DNA of 64,000 nucleotides from Chloroflexota bacterium. GTDB lineage: Bacteria > Chloroflexota > Anaerolineae > Anaerolineales > Villigracilaceae. Position 1 is the first letter of the stretch; each line of letters starts with the position of its first letter. The DNA lies in assembly GCA_016234495.1 (NCBI GenBank), contig JACRBI010000040.1, positions 1 to 64,000 on the forward strand, in the 5' to 3' direction. Of the stretch, positions 1 through 8,248 are shown piece by piece. The position numbers were made by a program, and so were the translations under genes. A model generated the notes under the pieces. The model searched no databases and was not told where the DNA came from. It saw nothing but the letters and a program-made list of their open reading frames with translations.

Positions 1-1260
1 CTTCGTCAAGAATTCGTCTGGAACAGCCAATTCATTTTTCTTTATCCAACCAAGAAGCGCTTGTGTTGGTTTTCCTTGCTTATCAAAAGATGCTGATTCA
101 GGAGGCCCTTTAATTTCAGTGAATGTTGTTTCGCCTTGTGGTTCTAAACCTTCTACATAAATGACAAGGCGGCGTGGAGTACCATAAACTTTGACGTTCT
201 GGTATTTCAAAGAATAGGTTTTGAGAATTTTTTGCTCAAATAGTAATTTGAGTTGTTCAACTGCCCAATCAATATCGCTGGCGGGCAATTCTTCAACACC
301 AATTTCAAGGATGAATGATGAGGGATGAGGGATGAATTTTAAAGGCGCGGATGATTTTGCTTCATCCTTCATCATTCCGCCTTCATCCTTTTTAAGAAGC
401 GGATATTCAAGTTCTTTCCTCTGTTCCTCATATCCCTCGGCGACTTTGCGGGCCAGTTCGCGGATGCGGCGGAAGAAGGCTTGACGTTCGGCAACGCTGA
501 TCGCGCCGCGGGCGTCGAGGATGTTGAAGGTGTGCGAGGATTTGAGGACGTAGTCGTGCGCGGGAACGAGCAGACCCTGTGCGAGACAGGCGTCGGCTTC
601 GGCGGAGTACAGATCGTACATCGCGCGGGCGCGGTCGATATCGGCGACCTCGTAATAATATTTGGAGTGTTCGTATTCTTCGCGGCGGAAGATCTCGCCG
701 TAGGTGACGCCTGCGCCGTAGTCTTCGTTCCAGATTCCCTTGGCGTTGTTGAGCGCGATGAGGATGCGTTCGAGACCGTAGGTGATCTCGACCGAGACAG
801 GGTTGAGCGCCACGCCGCCCATCTGCTGGAAGTAGGTGAACTGCGTGATCTCCTGCCCGTCGAGCCAGACCTCCCACCCCAAGCCCCACGCGGAGATGGC
901 GGGCTGCTCCCAGTTATCTTCCACAAAGCGGATGTCATGCTGGCGCGGATCAATGCCGAGGGCGATGAGCGACTCGAGATACAGTTCCTGCGGGTTGCCT
1001 GGATCGGGCTTGAGGATGACCTGAAACTGGGTGTGCTTCTGCAAGCGGTTGGGGTTCTCGCCGTAACGCCCGTCGTCGGGGCGGACAGACGGCTCGACGT
1101 AGGCCACGTTCCACGGCTCGGGTCCGAGCACGCGCAGGAAGGTGGCAGGGTTCATCGTCCCCGCGCCGACCTGGGTGTAGTAGGGCTGTGTGATCAGGCA
1201 TCCGCGTGATGCCCAGAAGTCTTGTAGTTTGAGGATAATTTCTTGGAAGGAGGAAGACAT
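1..1260 (-). CDS. glyQS: Glycyl-tRNA synthetase, fused alpha-beta chain (N-terminal part)
   Basis: Charges tRNA-Gly with glycine in the cytoplasm. The frame is open from an ATG at 1260 to the window edge (420 codons), so the 3' end is missing. Residues 1 to about 285 are the catalytic alpha subunit, starting with the family-typical [17 protein letters not shown] and containing the [13 protein letters not shown] segment. After a linker of about 30 residues, the beta subunit begins at about residue 317 ([11 protein letters not shown]). In many bacteria the subunits are separate; single-chain fusions are known, for example in Chlamydia. The linker is encoded by a repeat element (309-395), which may be how the two genes became joined (inference). 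Confidence 0.95.
   Translation of the reverse strand, partial: MSSSFQEIILKLQDFWASRGCLITQPYYTQVGAGTMNPATFLRVLGPEPWNVAYVEPSVRPDDGRYGENPNRLQKHTQFQVILKPDPGNPQELYLESLIALGIDPRQHDIRFVEDNWEQPAISAWGLGWEVWLDGQEITQFTYFQQMGGVALNPVSVEITYGLERILIALNNAKGIWNEDYGAGVTYGEIFRREEYEHSKYYYEVADIDRARAMYDLYSAEADACLAQGLLVPAHDYVLKSSHTFNILDARGAISVAERQAFFRRIRELARKVAEGYEEQRKELEYPLLKKDEGGMMKDEAKSSAPLKFIPHPSSFILEIGVEELPASDIDWAVEQLKLLFEQKILKTYSLKYQNVKVYGTPRRLVIYVEGLEPQGETTFTEIKGPPESASFDKQGKPTQALLGWIKKNELAVPDEFLTK
309..395. repeat. GATGAGG-type degenerate heptamer repeat inside glyQS
   Basis: Tandem gatgagg-like units at 317-335 face inverted ttcatcc units at 361-390, forming an imperfect palindrome. It is read through in frame and encodes the low-complexity linker between the alpha and beta parts of the synthetase. 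Related units occur at 34274-34290 and 23743-23845. Confidence 0.6.
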
Positions 1261-1388
1261 AGTTATCAGTGTCCAGTTTTCAGTTATCAGTTTTTTTATT
1301 ACAGAGGGATTATAACTGATGGAGAGACGGTAGACCGTGGACAGTAAACGATGATTTGCGGTCTGTGGTCTACGGTCAACGGTCTAAA
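1261..1388. repeat. Two adjacent palindromic heptamer blocks
   Basis: 1261-1320 carries agttatcagt-type units with an inverted copy (ataactgat) at its end. 1326-1388 carries ggtagacc / ggtctac units in inverted orientation. The same two families appear inside genes at 39309-39370, 62473-62526 and 63581-63643. The block lies immediately upstream of the glyQS start codon. Confidence 0.65.
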
Positions 1389-1446
1389 ATGCGCTTCACG
1401 CGACAGGGGGGAGTTGATTCTGTTTCGATGGATTTTGGGTCTACGC

Positions 1447-2418
1447 TCATGGATTTGCATCACGAGCACAGCGGAAACCTACATCATGGTCTTTATGCGT
1501 TGGATAGTAATGAGTGCGGTCAGATGTTCGAAACGAAGTCATCATTGACCAACTTCCGCCACGTTGAACACGATAATCTACAGAAATCATATTTTCGCGA
1601 CCATCTGAAAGAGAATACGGATACGGCATATACAAGCTGCTTACCCATTCCTGTACATTTCCAGCCATATCATATGCACCATAAACACTTTTTCCGTCTT
1701 CATACCAACCCACTGCTTCAGGGTTACTATAGCCGCTTAAATTTACATAATTTGATCCAAATTCATTGCCCCAAGGATATATCCTCCCATCATTTCCACG
1801 TGCGGCCTTCTCCCATTCCGCCTCTGTCGGGAGTCTTGCGTTGCGCCATTCGCAATAAGTTTTTGCCATATACCAATCAACATAAACCACAGGATACTTA
1901 TAAAAATCTGCATCAATTGGAGAATGATACACTTCACGATAATACTCATAACTTTCAGGAACAGCGCCACACACGCCATCCTTCACGCACGATTGATAAG
2001 CTATATTTGTAACTTCATATTTATCAATGTAGAAAGAGGCCAAATTAAGGGTAAACACTGGAAGTTCATCAGCGTCCCCTACATCACTACCCATAACAAA
2101 GATACCATCAGGGACAAGAACCATCGCCTCAGCACCACTTATTGTGCTAGAAATAAAAAGCAACATTAATATTGCAGAAAACAGAGCAACAAAAATTATC
2201 CGTCGCCCACTTCTTTTTTGAATTATTAGATTGAAAATCCATAAACTACCCCCACAAAAGATTAATTCAGCAAAAAGGTGTTTTTCTTTATACACGCCGT
2301 CTTGGGTCAAGCAGGTCCCTTCGGGGAGTCCGCGCATATCATCCCCTTGTGGGACGGGGTCACGGTCCGCGTGGGCGTGGCATAAAAATACTTTCAAAGG
2401 GCGTTTGGTGTCAGACAT
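1447..2418 (-). CDS. SUMF1/FGE-sulfatase-domain membrane protein with truncated TIR leader
   Basis: 323 aa. Residues 1-22 (MSDTKRPLKVFLCHAHADRD) match the first strand and loop of the TIR domain typical of TIR-SUMF1 proteins. The TIR domain then breaks off into about 28 unrecognisable residues. A transmembrane segment spans roughly 72-94. The rest (about 98-320) is a formylglycine-generating-enzyme-like domain with WEKAARG, YPWGNEF, YDMAGNVQEW, RGGSW and GFRCAR motifs. The paired cysteines that enzymatic FGE carries after RGGS are absent, so a sulfatase-maturing activity is unlikely; the domain probably works as an extracellular ligand-binding fold (inference). Function unknown. It is probably a degraded member of the family that is still expressed as a membrane-anchored protein. 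Confidence 0.7.
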   Translation of the reverse strand: MSDTKRPLKVFLCHAHADRDPVPQGDDMRGLPEGTCLTQDGVYKEKHLFAELIFCGGSLWIFNLIIQKRSGRRIIFVALFSAILMLLFISSTISGAEAMVLVPDGIFVMGSDVGDADELPVFTLNLASFYIDKYEVTNIAYQSCVKDGVCGAVPESYEYYREVYHSPIDADFYKYPVVYVDWYMAKTYCEWRNARLPTEAEWEKAARGNDGRIYPWGNEFGSNYVNLSGYSNPEAVGWYEDGKSVYGAYDMAGNVQEWVSSLYMPYPYSLSDGRENMISVDYRVQRGGSWSMMTSFRTSDRTHYYPTHKDHDVGFRCARDANP

Positions 2419-2496
2419 AAGTTTCCCACCGAAAATGGTGTGATGAAATTATACAGCGAATGCGCCGAATCCGATATAATTACCGTGAGGTTAAGA

Positions 2497-2811
2497 ATGG
2501 CTACCAAAGCATCTCGTGTACAGATTTCAATTCCGAAAAGGAAAATTCAGGAATTTTGCCATCGCTACGATGTTCAGCGCATGGCTTTATTTGGTTCTGT
2601 ACTGAATAAGAATTTTCGCCCTGAAAGCGATGTGGATGTGCTGGTCGCCTTCACACCGAATGCTCATATTGGTTTTCTGACGTTATCTCGAATGCAGCGA
2701 GAACTATCTGAATTGTTCAAACGTCCCGTTGATTTGGTCCCGATGGACGGATTGAAACCTGTTATCCGCGATTCGGTCCTCTCGAATCTCGAGGTGGTTT
2801 ATGCGGCATGA
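2497..2811 (+). CDS. mntA: MntA-like minimal nucleotidyltransferase antitoxin
   Basis: 104 aa protein of the MNT family. It shows the nucleotidyltransferase signature GS-x10-DVD (GSVL...SDVDVLV, residues 31-45) with the metal-binding aspartates intact. In characterised MntA-HepT pairs this antitoxin AMPylates a tyrosine of the HEPN toxin. The ATG at 2497 is preceded by GAGG six bases upstream; a TATAAT at 2475-2480 could be its promoter. The gene overlaps hepT by 11 bp, indicating translational coupling. Upstream in-frame ATG/GTG codons exist, but only the 2497 start has a proper ribosome site. Confidence 0.88.
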   Translation: MATKASRVQISIPKRKIQEFCHRYDVQRMALFGSVLNKNFRPESDVDVLVAFTPNAHIGFLTLSRMQRELSELFKRPVDLVPMDGLKPVIRDSVLSNLEVVYAA

Positions 2812-3148
2812 GAAGCTGTACCTGACGGACATCGTGGACGCCGCACGCGCCATTGAGAAATTCATCATGGGCGAGGACTTCAACGAGTTTGAGCAGAACG
2901 AAATGATGAACAGTGCGGTTCTCCAGAAACTGACTGTGATTGGCGAAGCCGCCTCAAAACTGCCGAAAGAATTCACAAAGCGTTTCCCTGCCATCCCTTG
3001 GGCGGATATTGTCAGTTTCCGCAATATTGCCGTACATGAGTACTTTGCCATCCGTTGGGATATTGCATGGGTCGCAGCGTCAGAAGAAGTCCCAACTTTG
3101 CGCGAACAGATTGAACAAATTTTGCGTACCGAATTTATTGATGAATGA
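2801..3148 (+). CDS. hepT: HepT-like HEPN ribonuclease toxin
   Basis: 115 aa, all-helical HEPN/DUF86 protein. It carries the complete RX4HXY active-site motif RNIAVHEY near residue 74, where R and H form the RNase site and Y is the AMPylation target. Its start overlaps the end of mntA (2801-2811), as usual for this two-gene toxin-antitoxin operon. Both partners look intact, so the module is probably functional. A hairpin-T terminator follows at 3180-3199. The pair is inserted between two TIR/SUMF1 remnants, fitting an accessory, possibly anti-phage, island. Confidence 0.88.
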   Translation: MRHEKLYLTDIVDAARAIEKFIMGEDFNEFEQNEMMNSAVLQKLTVIGEAASKLPKEFTKRFPAIPWADIVSFRNIAVHEYFAIRWDIAWVAASEEVPTLREQIEQILRTEFIDE

Positions 3149-3179
3149 AAAAGAGAAAAAGTAGTAGTAAAAACAACGA

Positions 3180-3199
3180 CGCCCTAAAAAGGGCGTTTT
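3180..3199 (+). terminator. Rho-independent terminator of mntA-hepT
   Basis: Stem CGCCCT/AGGGCG with an AAAA loop followed by TTTT, 31 bp after the hepT stop. Confidence 0.8.
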
Positions 3200-3202
3200 C
3201 GT

Positions 3203-3289
3203 TTAAGCCTTGCGGATTTCAAATTCCCAATCCTGACCTTGGAGGAGTTTCTCTTTGTCGAGCCACGAGTGCCCTACGGGCATGATATG
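3203..3289 (-). pseudogene. TIR-domain fragment
   Basis: About 28 codons ending at a TAA (3203-3205) encode WLDKEKLLQGQDWEFEIRKA. This is the conserved second TIR box also seen in the intact TIR gene at 4300-4731 (WLDSERLQPGQDW). Nothing before or after it in this frame resembles TIR, so it is a stranded relic. It lies immediately downstream of the SUMF1 gene 3321-4172. Confidence 0.7.
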
Positions 3290-3320
3290 GCATTTGAATA
3301 TATCAACTTGATAGGTTATT

Positions 3321-4172
3321 TCACGGAGCATCTTTGGCACAGCGAAAGCCAACATAGCCTGAATTATCTCCCATAGAGCTGGCAAAGCGAAACCAGGTAG
3401 TCAGCACATAACGGTCGGGGTGATTCCAAGAGCCGCCGCGTAAAACCCGATCAGTTTCGCGATAGTAACTATGGTCGCCTTGATTGCCCGGGTACACTGT
3501 CAGCGGTGCAGACGTCCACTCCCAAACACTGCCAGCCATATCGTACATGCCGTAAGGGCTTTTGCCTTTTTCGTAGGAACCGACATTTCCAGGAAAGTCC
3601 CCACTGAAATCTACATAAGACGAGTCGAATTCCTCGCCCCAGGGATATGTCCGCCCGTCCGTGCCGCGTGCGGCTTTTTCCCATTCTGCCTCGCTCGGCA
3701 GGTGCGCCCCGCGCCATGCCTCACAATAGGCCTTGGCCTTCTCCCAATCGATGGAAGACATTGGATAATTGGGGACCGCGTAGAACGAATCCACGCTGGC
3801 GACATTCTCCACTTCACTGCACACCCCGGCCGTTACACACTCCCTGTAGCGGGCACGGGTCACCTCATAGACATCCATATAAAAGTCCGGCAGAGTTACC
3901 GTGTGAGAAGGCTGTGCATCACCAGCCATATCGTCATAGCTGCCCATAGTGAAATCCCCTGCGGGGATGAGGCGCATGGTCACGCCCCTGGCGTCGACTA
4001 TTTCAACAGCCAGAGGAGTCGGGGCAACTGTTGCAGCCTGCGTGGGCGGTGCGATTTCTGTTGTCGCAGGTTTATAAATATTCTTTAGCATGGGAACAAA
4101 AAGGGCACCCAGCAGGAAAATGCCGATCAGCGCGGCAGGGAACACTTTAATGGATCGTTTGTTTTCGGTCAT
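3321..4172 (-). CDS. SUMF1/FGE-sulfatase-domain membrane-anchored protein
   Basis: 283 aa. Residues 1-11 (MTENKRSIKVF) resemble the TIR start of its neighbour at 1447-2418, but pass directly into a transmembrane helix (about 13-30), so the TIR domain appears to have been deleted. A Pro/Thr/Ala-rich stretch follows (about 36-50). The SUMF1 fold spans about 57-280: FTMGSYDD, AEWEKAARG, YPWGEEF, YDMAGSVWEW, RGGSW, GFRCAKD. As in the first copy, the copper-binding cysteine pair of true FGE is missing. It is predicted to display the C-type-lectin-like SUMF1 domain outside the membrane; ligand unknown. Confidence 0.75.
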   Translation of the reverse strand: MTENKRSIKVFPAALIGIFLLGALFVPMLKNIYKPATTEIAPPTQAATVAPTPLAVEIVDARGVTMRLIPAGDFTMGSYDDMAGDAQPSHTVTLPDFYMDVYEVTRARYRECVTAGVCSEVENVASVDSFYAVPNYPMSSIDWEKAKAYCEAWRGAHLPSEAEWEKAARGTDGRTYPWGEEFDSSYVDFSGDFPGNVGSYEKGKSPYGMYDMAGSVWEWTSAPLTVYPGNQGDHSYYRETDRVLRGGSWNHPDRYVLTTWFRFASSMGDNSGYVGFRCAKDAP

Positions 4173-4299
4173 GGTTTCTCCCTCCAGAATGGGGTCTTGA
4201 GATTATACCCATCTCGGTCACAAATTGCTAAAAAGGCGCAATTTGTGACCGAGGGCATTATATACAGTGCTTTGAATTTGGATATGGCTTTTTATAAAA

Positions 4300-4731
4300 T
4301 CATTTTTTGTCCACTTCAACCTGAGCTCTTAGTGAACGGAGGAGCCTTTTATAGCCATCCGCCTCGAACAAATCCACGCGCTGCCAGCGTGATAAAGATT
4401 CCGGGGAGTCGCATTCCTCCAGGCGGGCAGGGATGATGAACGTCTCACCAACTGGAAGCAGGCTTGCTTTTTTCAGCGCGATCTTTATTTCCTGCTGACA
4501 ATATCCCTGATGCCGAAGAAAATTCCTCGACAAACACACAATGGCGATATCGCTTGTGAGAATTGCCCTGTTGATTTCATGTCTCCAGTCCTGACCGGGC
4601 TGTAATCTTTCTGAATCCAGCCAGGGTTTTATTCCATCCTTTGCAAGGCGGGCATACAGCTCGTGGACAGGCTCCCTGTCACGATGGGTATGAATAAGAA
4701 ACACGCTGATCGGCCGCTTGAGTATTGTCAT
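4300..4731 (-). CDS. TIR-domain protein
   Basis: 143 aa, almost entirely one TIR domain: strand A (ISVFLIHTHRDRE, residues 8-20), box 2 (WLDSERLQPGQDW, 37-49), VCLSRNF (65-71), the YCQQE segment (77-81) whose Glu sits where TIR NADases keep their catalytic glutamate, and ARLEECDSPESL (102-113). TIR proteins of bacteria cleave NAD or act as scaffolds in defence; which applies here cannot be told. The ATG at 4731 is chosen because the domain begins there; the longer frame to 4923 overlaps the upstream regulator gene and lacks similarity. No effector domain is fused, unlike the TIR-SUMF1 architecture hinted at by its neighbours. Confidence 0.82.
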   Translation of the reverse strand: MTILKRPISVFLIHTHRDREPVHELYARLAKDGIKPWLDSERLQPGQDWRHEINRAILTSDIAIVCLSRNFLRHQGYCQQEIKIALKKASLLPVGETFIIPARLEECDSPESLSRWQRVDLFEADGYKRLLRSLRAQVEVDKK

Positions 4732-4803
4732 TTGTAAATCCTCAGAAAATATTTCCAGGTAAGAGGCATGGCTTTCATAAAATAGCTCAAACAAACTTAA
4801 TGG

Positions 4804-4838
4804 ACAATCCCCTGACGGGGGATTTGTCAGGGGATTGT
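4804..4838. terminator. Strong hairpin between the LuxR-type gene and the TIR gene
   Basis: Perfect 13-bp inverted repeat (acaatcccctgac / gtcaggggattgt) with a 9-nt loop, 51 bp past the stop of the LuxR-type gene. No long T run follows on either strand, so it may be a weak terminator or a mobile palindrome. Confidence 0.5.
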
Positions 4839-4888
4839 TGGGGTAAACCGTCGGTTGACCCAAATATGGATGGGGATCAGAAAGAGGG

Positions 4889-5317
4889 TCAGGTCTGCTG
4901 GTTTTGCCGCCACCATTCAGCAAAGTTCCAATCTTTTAGTGCAAGGCGTAATTCTTTACTGCTCCGCAGATTGAATTTGGCAAATATATTTTGCAGATGA
5001 GTCTTCACTGTTTCAGGTGCGATCGTCAATATTTCTGCAATTTGGTAGTTCCTGTGGCCAAGACAGATCAACGCAACGACCTGTTGTTCGCGGTAAGAGA
5101 GCAAATCCCAGCGTTCCTCCAACTCGGTTGCCTGTTGAAATTGATCGAGACCTGCCTTGGCAAGGTCGGCAATGATCTCTTCTTCTGAACGTCCCTGCTG
5201 TTTGGCGGCTTGTTTTATAAAGGTGACAATCTCCGCATCCTGTAGAAAAATGCGTGGTTCATCGACTCTCTTTTTGGATTCCAGCAATTGCCTGAGGCGG
5301 CGGGGCAGTAGAAACAT
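4889..5317 (-). CDS. LuxR-type helix-turn-helix regulator
   Basis: 142 aa. The C-terminal half (about 73-130) is a GerE/LuxR HTH: LSYREQQVVALICLGHRNYQ, IAEILTIAPETVKTH, LQNIFAKFNLRSS. The first 70 residues (basic start, then a helical stretch) match no receiver or ligand domain that I recognise, so the input signal is unknown. It is upstream of, and in the same direction as, the TIR gene but separated by 157 bp holding a hairpin. It could control the TIR/SUMF1 patch (inference). Confidence 0.8.
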   Translation of the reverse strand: MFLLPRRLRQLLESKKRVDEPRIFLQDAEIVTFIKQAAKQQGRSEEEIIADLAKAGLDQFQQATELEERWDLLSYREQQVVALICLGHRNYQIAEILTIAPETVKTHLQNIFAKFNLRSSKELRLALKDWNFAEWWRQNQQT

Positions 5318-5475
5318 GCCCGGATTATATTAGAACATTTATTCTAAGTCAAACGGCCGTCAGTACTATGGATTCTTTTCAGCTTGTCTTTGGGGTGGGG
5401 ATACAGAAGGGCAGGACATGTTTTCTTTGAGCAGAATCAGGCAAAAGGTCAGAAAAGACGCGGGTTTTCATCCTC

Positions 5476-5504
5476 TTGACAAACCCTCTTAGTTAGGCTA
5501 TTAT
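5476..5504 (+). promoter_or_regulatory. Sigma70-type promoter of the 5571-8195 operon
   Basis: TTGACA (5476-5481), 17-bp spacer, TATTAT (5499-5504): a near-consensus promoter directly upstream of the operator palindrome. Confidence 0.75.
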
Positions 5505-5508
5505 CTAA

Positions 5509-5524
5509 TTAGACATATGTCTAA
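5509..5524. promoter_or_regulatory. 16-bp perfect palindrome, probable repressor operator
   Basis: TTAGACATATGTCTAA lies where the transcription start would be, four bases after the -10 box. This is the expected place and form for a winged-helix dimer site. The ArsR-type regulator encoded at 5799-6896 is the obvious candidate to bind it (inference). Confidence 0.65.
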
Positions 5525-5570
5525 CACAGTCAACCGCCTAAGATTTGCCTTATCGTGGAAGGAGTGTGCC

Positions 5571-5795
5571 ATGATCAACAACTTTATAGATGACCGGCAG
5601 GCCACAATTGACGCGGCAGAGACAGTCGAAAGCCACCCCGCAAGTGTGCGCGAACTGTTTACTTTTGAGACCGGGCTGGTTCTGGAGACACTTGGAAAAA
5701 TGTTCGTGAACATCCCGCCTTTCAACGACCACATTGACCGGAACACCGGCCAGATGCTGATCTCCATCGGCAAAAAATTGAAGGGAAGCAGATAA
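5571..5795 (+). CDS. Small hypothetical protein, first gene of regulator-MFS operon
   Basis: 74 aa, no family recognised. The ATG at 5571 has GGAAGGAG eight bases upstream. An in-frame ATG at 5517 lies inside the operator palindrome and is therefore unlikely to be used. The sequence is soluble and mixed charge (FIDDRQATIDAAETVESHPA ...), without membrane segments or cysteines. It ends three bases before the regulator gene, so the two are cotranscribed and probably coupled. Confidence 0.6.
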   Translation: MINNFIDDRQATIDAAETVESHPASVRELFTFETGLVLETLGKMFVNIPPFNDHIDRNTGQMLISIGKKLKGSR

Positions 5796-5798
5796 TCC

Positions 5799-6896
5799 AT
5801 GACCAGCGAACCCGCCATCCAATGGGATTTTGGCACCGCCTACGAGCTTTTCATCAGCCTGCATGTTTTGCACAACCCCGATCATTTTGGGATTCGCGCC
5901 TCATGGGCTGCCGGCGTACGCTCGCGCATTCCGCCGTCGGAACGCAAATTGCTCGAAGACCTGTACACGTTTACCGGCGTGCCCATGAACTGGATCCACA
6001 ACCTGCCCGCGCCCAAGGACGCCATCACCGCGCTGTGGGCGTTAAAGCAAATCCCCGCTTCTGAACGGATGATCAAAATGACAGGAGCGGATAAACCCTG
6101 TGTGGATCACGATGCGGAAAATTTAGCAAAGCACGAACAATTCAATGAAACCTTTTTGAGAATTACCGCCAGCGGTGCCTGGAAACCCGCAGATGTCGAT
6201 TCAGTGATGAAGGTCATCGGGAAGAAGGTGGGGGCTTCATTAAAACGAGAAGCCGTTGAACGCGTGCTCGATTGGTGGAGCCGCCCCGATGAATTGGGCG
6301 AAGGGCTGCTCTCTGCCCTACAGTCATACTATCAGGCATTTTTTGAGGAGGAGGAAAAGCGGGTCGCCCCCGTCCTCAAGGCTGGGCTGGAAAATGCCCG
6401 GGCATTATCCACCCGCATGACAGTTGAAGAATTATTCGTGGAACTATCGCAGGGCGTTCAGTTGGGAGAGGAATTCCGCGCGCCAAAGTTTGTCTTCGCG
6501 CCCGCGTTCTGGACCACGCCGTTGATTATGTTTGAAAAACTCGACGCAGATACCCAGCTGGTCATTTTCGGCGCGCGGCCTGCGAACATGTCTGTCGTTC
6601 CCGGCGAGACCGTGCCCGACGGCCTGGTGCGCTCGCTCAAAGCGCTGGCAGATCCGACGCGGCTGAAGATCCTCTTTTATCTTTCGCGCGAAAGCCTGAC
6701 TCCATCTGAACTTGCGCGGCGGTTACATCTGCGCGCGCCGACAGTCATCCACCACTTGAATGACCTGCGCCTTGCCAGCCTTGTCGAACTCACACTGGAA
6801 CATGACGAGAAACGCTACGCCATCCGCAAGCAGGCGCTCGATTTGGTATTCGGGAACCTGACAACCTTTTTGCAAAACGAGCCAACCAAAGAATAA
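5799..6896 (+). CDS. ArsR-family winged-helix transcriptional regulator
   Basis: 365 aa. The C-terminus (about 275-360) is an ArsR-type winged helix: LVRSLKALADPTRLKILFYL, then ELARRLHLRAPTVIHHLNDL as the recognition helix. The first 270 residues are a large helical sensor of the kind found in long ArsR regulators, with no metal-binding cysteine motif of classical ArsR; the ligand is unknown. It sits between a small gene and an MFS exporter in one operon. With the palindrome at 5509-5524, this suggests an autoregulated repressor that responds to the exporter's substrate (inference). Confidence 0.82.
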   Translation: MTSEPAIQWDFGTAYELFISLHVLHNPDHFGIRASWAAGVRSRIPPSERKLLEDLYTFTGVPMNWIHNLPAPKDAITALWALKQIPASERMIKMTGADKPCVDHDAENLAKHEQFNETFLRITASGAWKPADVDSVMKVIGKKVGASLKREAVERVLDWWSRPDELGEGLLSALQSYYQAFFEEEEKRVAPVLKAGLENARALSTRMTVEELFVELSQGVQLGEEFRAPKFVFAPAFWTTPLIMFEKLDADTQLVIFGARPANMSVVPGETVPDGLVRSLKALADPTRLKILFYLSRESLTPSELARRLHLRAPTVIHHLNDLRLASLVELTLEHDEKRYAIRKQALDLVFGNLTTFLQNEPTKE

Positions 6897-6905
6897 CGGA
6901 CAGGA

Positions 6906-8195
6906 ATGGAAAATAAAAAAACAAAATCAGTTTTTCAGCCTTTACACTTGATCGGTGAATACGGCACACATATCCGCGCCTTCAAACCCAATGCGCGGAT
7001 GTACTTATTAAACGTCATCATCACCGGCGCGGTGATGGGTGTCTTCCGCCTGCTGTTTAACTTCTTCGTGCTCAGCCTCGGATATGACGAAGCCATGCTC
7101 GGCAACCTGATCACCACCAGCAGTTTCGTGGCGTTGCTGGCAGCCCTGCCGCTGGGCTACATCGCAGACATGATCGGGCGCAAAGGCTCGTTGATCATCT
7201 CCGGCGCGTTGTTGAGTGTATCCATTCTGGCAATGTCGATCTGGCCGTCTCAGGAATTGTTCTACGCCATGAACATTGTCTCCGGCATCGCGCAGAGTCT
7301 GGCGGGCGTGACGATGTCACCCTTCCTGATGGAAAACAGCGATGAAAAAGAACGCACTTATTTATTTAGTTTCGGCCAGGGATTGCAAATGACGATGGCA
7401 TCCGTCGGCAACTGGATCGGCGGCTACCTGCCCACGTGGATGGGCAATGCGCAAAATGTGACTGCCACCAGCAGCATGGCCTACGGCAATTCCATTTTCA
7501 TCATCGGCGTCGGCGCGGCAATTGCAGTCATTCCACTGCTTTCCCTCACTTCACCCAAACTTGAGAAAAGTCAACGCGCAGTTTTCGCGCCTTTTCATTA
7601 CGCGGCAAAAAATCCAATCCTGCTGACCAAGTTGATTCTGCCGATGCTACTCACATCGCTCGGCGCCGGGCTGATCATGCCGTTCATGAATGTCTTTTTC
7701 CGCGTTGTACATCACCAGCCAGACACAGTCATCGGAACATTGTTCGCATGGGGATCGCTGGCAATGGGCATCGGGTTATTGATCGCGCCGCCGCTCGCGG
7801 AACGAACAGGCAAGATTCAACTGGTCGTCATCACACAGGCGCTCTCGATCCCATTCTTAATCCTGCTTGGATTCTCCCCCATCGTCTGGGTCGGCGCCGC
7901 CAGCTATTACATCCGCCTCGCGTTGATGAACATGAGTTCGCCGGTCTATCAAACCTTTATCATGGAACACGTTGAACCATCTGCGCGCGCAACCGTTGCA
8001 AGCATGACCAGCATGGCATGGAATTTCGGCTGGGCGTTCAGCCCCACCATCAGCGGCTGGCTGCAAGTCAAATATGGATTTGGCCCACCGTTCATTGGCA
8101 CGATCGTTCTTTACACGATCTCTGTCATCATGTACTGGGCGTTTTTCTGGAAGGGCAGTATCAGCGCCGTTCAAGCCCCGGCTGCGGCAGATTGA
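6906..8195 (+). CDS. Major facilitator superfamily transporter
   Basis: 429 aa, about 12 hydrophobic segments. The loop between helices 2 and 3 has the MFS signature (GYIADMIGRKGSL). It begins nine bases after the regulator stop and closes the operon. The short charged N-terminus and lack of a signal peptide fit an inner-membrane secondary transporter, probably exporting a small molecule sensed by the upstream ArsR-type protein. Substrate cannot be inferred. The stop is followed at once by a strong bidirectional terminator. Confidence 0.85.
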   Translation: MENKKTKSVFQPLHLIGEYGTHIRAFKPNARMYLLNVIITGAVMGVFRLLFNFFVLSLGYDEAMLGNLITTSSFVALLAALPLGYIADMIGRKGSLIISGALLSVSILAMSIWPSQELFYAMNIVSGIAQSLAGVTMSPFLMENSDEKERTYLFSFGQGLQMTMASVGNWIGGYLPTWMGNAQNVTATSSMAYGNSIFIIGVGAAIAVIPLLSLTSPKLEKSQRAVFAPFHYAAKNPILLTKLILPMLLTSLGAGLIMPFMNVFFRVVHHQPDTVIGTLFAWGSLAMGIGLLIAPPLAERTGKIQLVVITQALSIPFLILLGFSPIVWVGAASYYIRLALMNMSSPVYQTFIMEHVEPSARATVASMTSMAWNFGWAFSPTISGWLQVKYGFGPPFIGTIVLYTISVIMYWAFFWKGSISAVQAPAAAD

Positions 8196-8200
8196 ATCTA

Positions 8201-8232
8201 AAACAGAGCATTCATCAATGCTCTGTTTTTTT
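8201..8232. terminator. Rho-independent terminator after the MFS gene
   Basis: 12-bp perfect stem (aaacagagcatt / aatgctctgttt), CATC loop, continuing T run to 8232; flanked by A on the other side, so it can act on both strands. Confidence 0.85.
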
Positions 8233-8248
8233 GTGGGAAAATGGGGGA

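Noticed and set aside
1447-4172. SUMF1 proteins as genuine formylglycine-generating enzymes
   Set aside because: The cysteine pair needed for copper binding and catalysis is absent, and no sulfatase gene is nearby.
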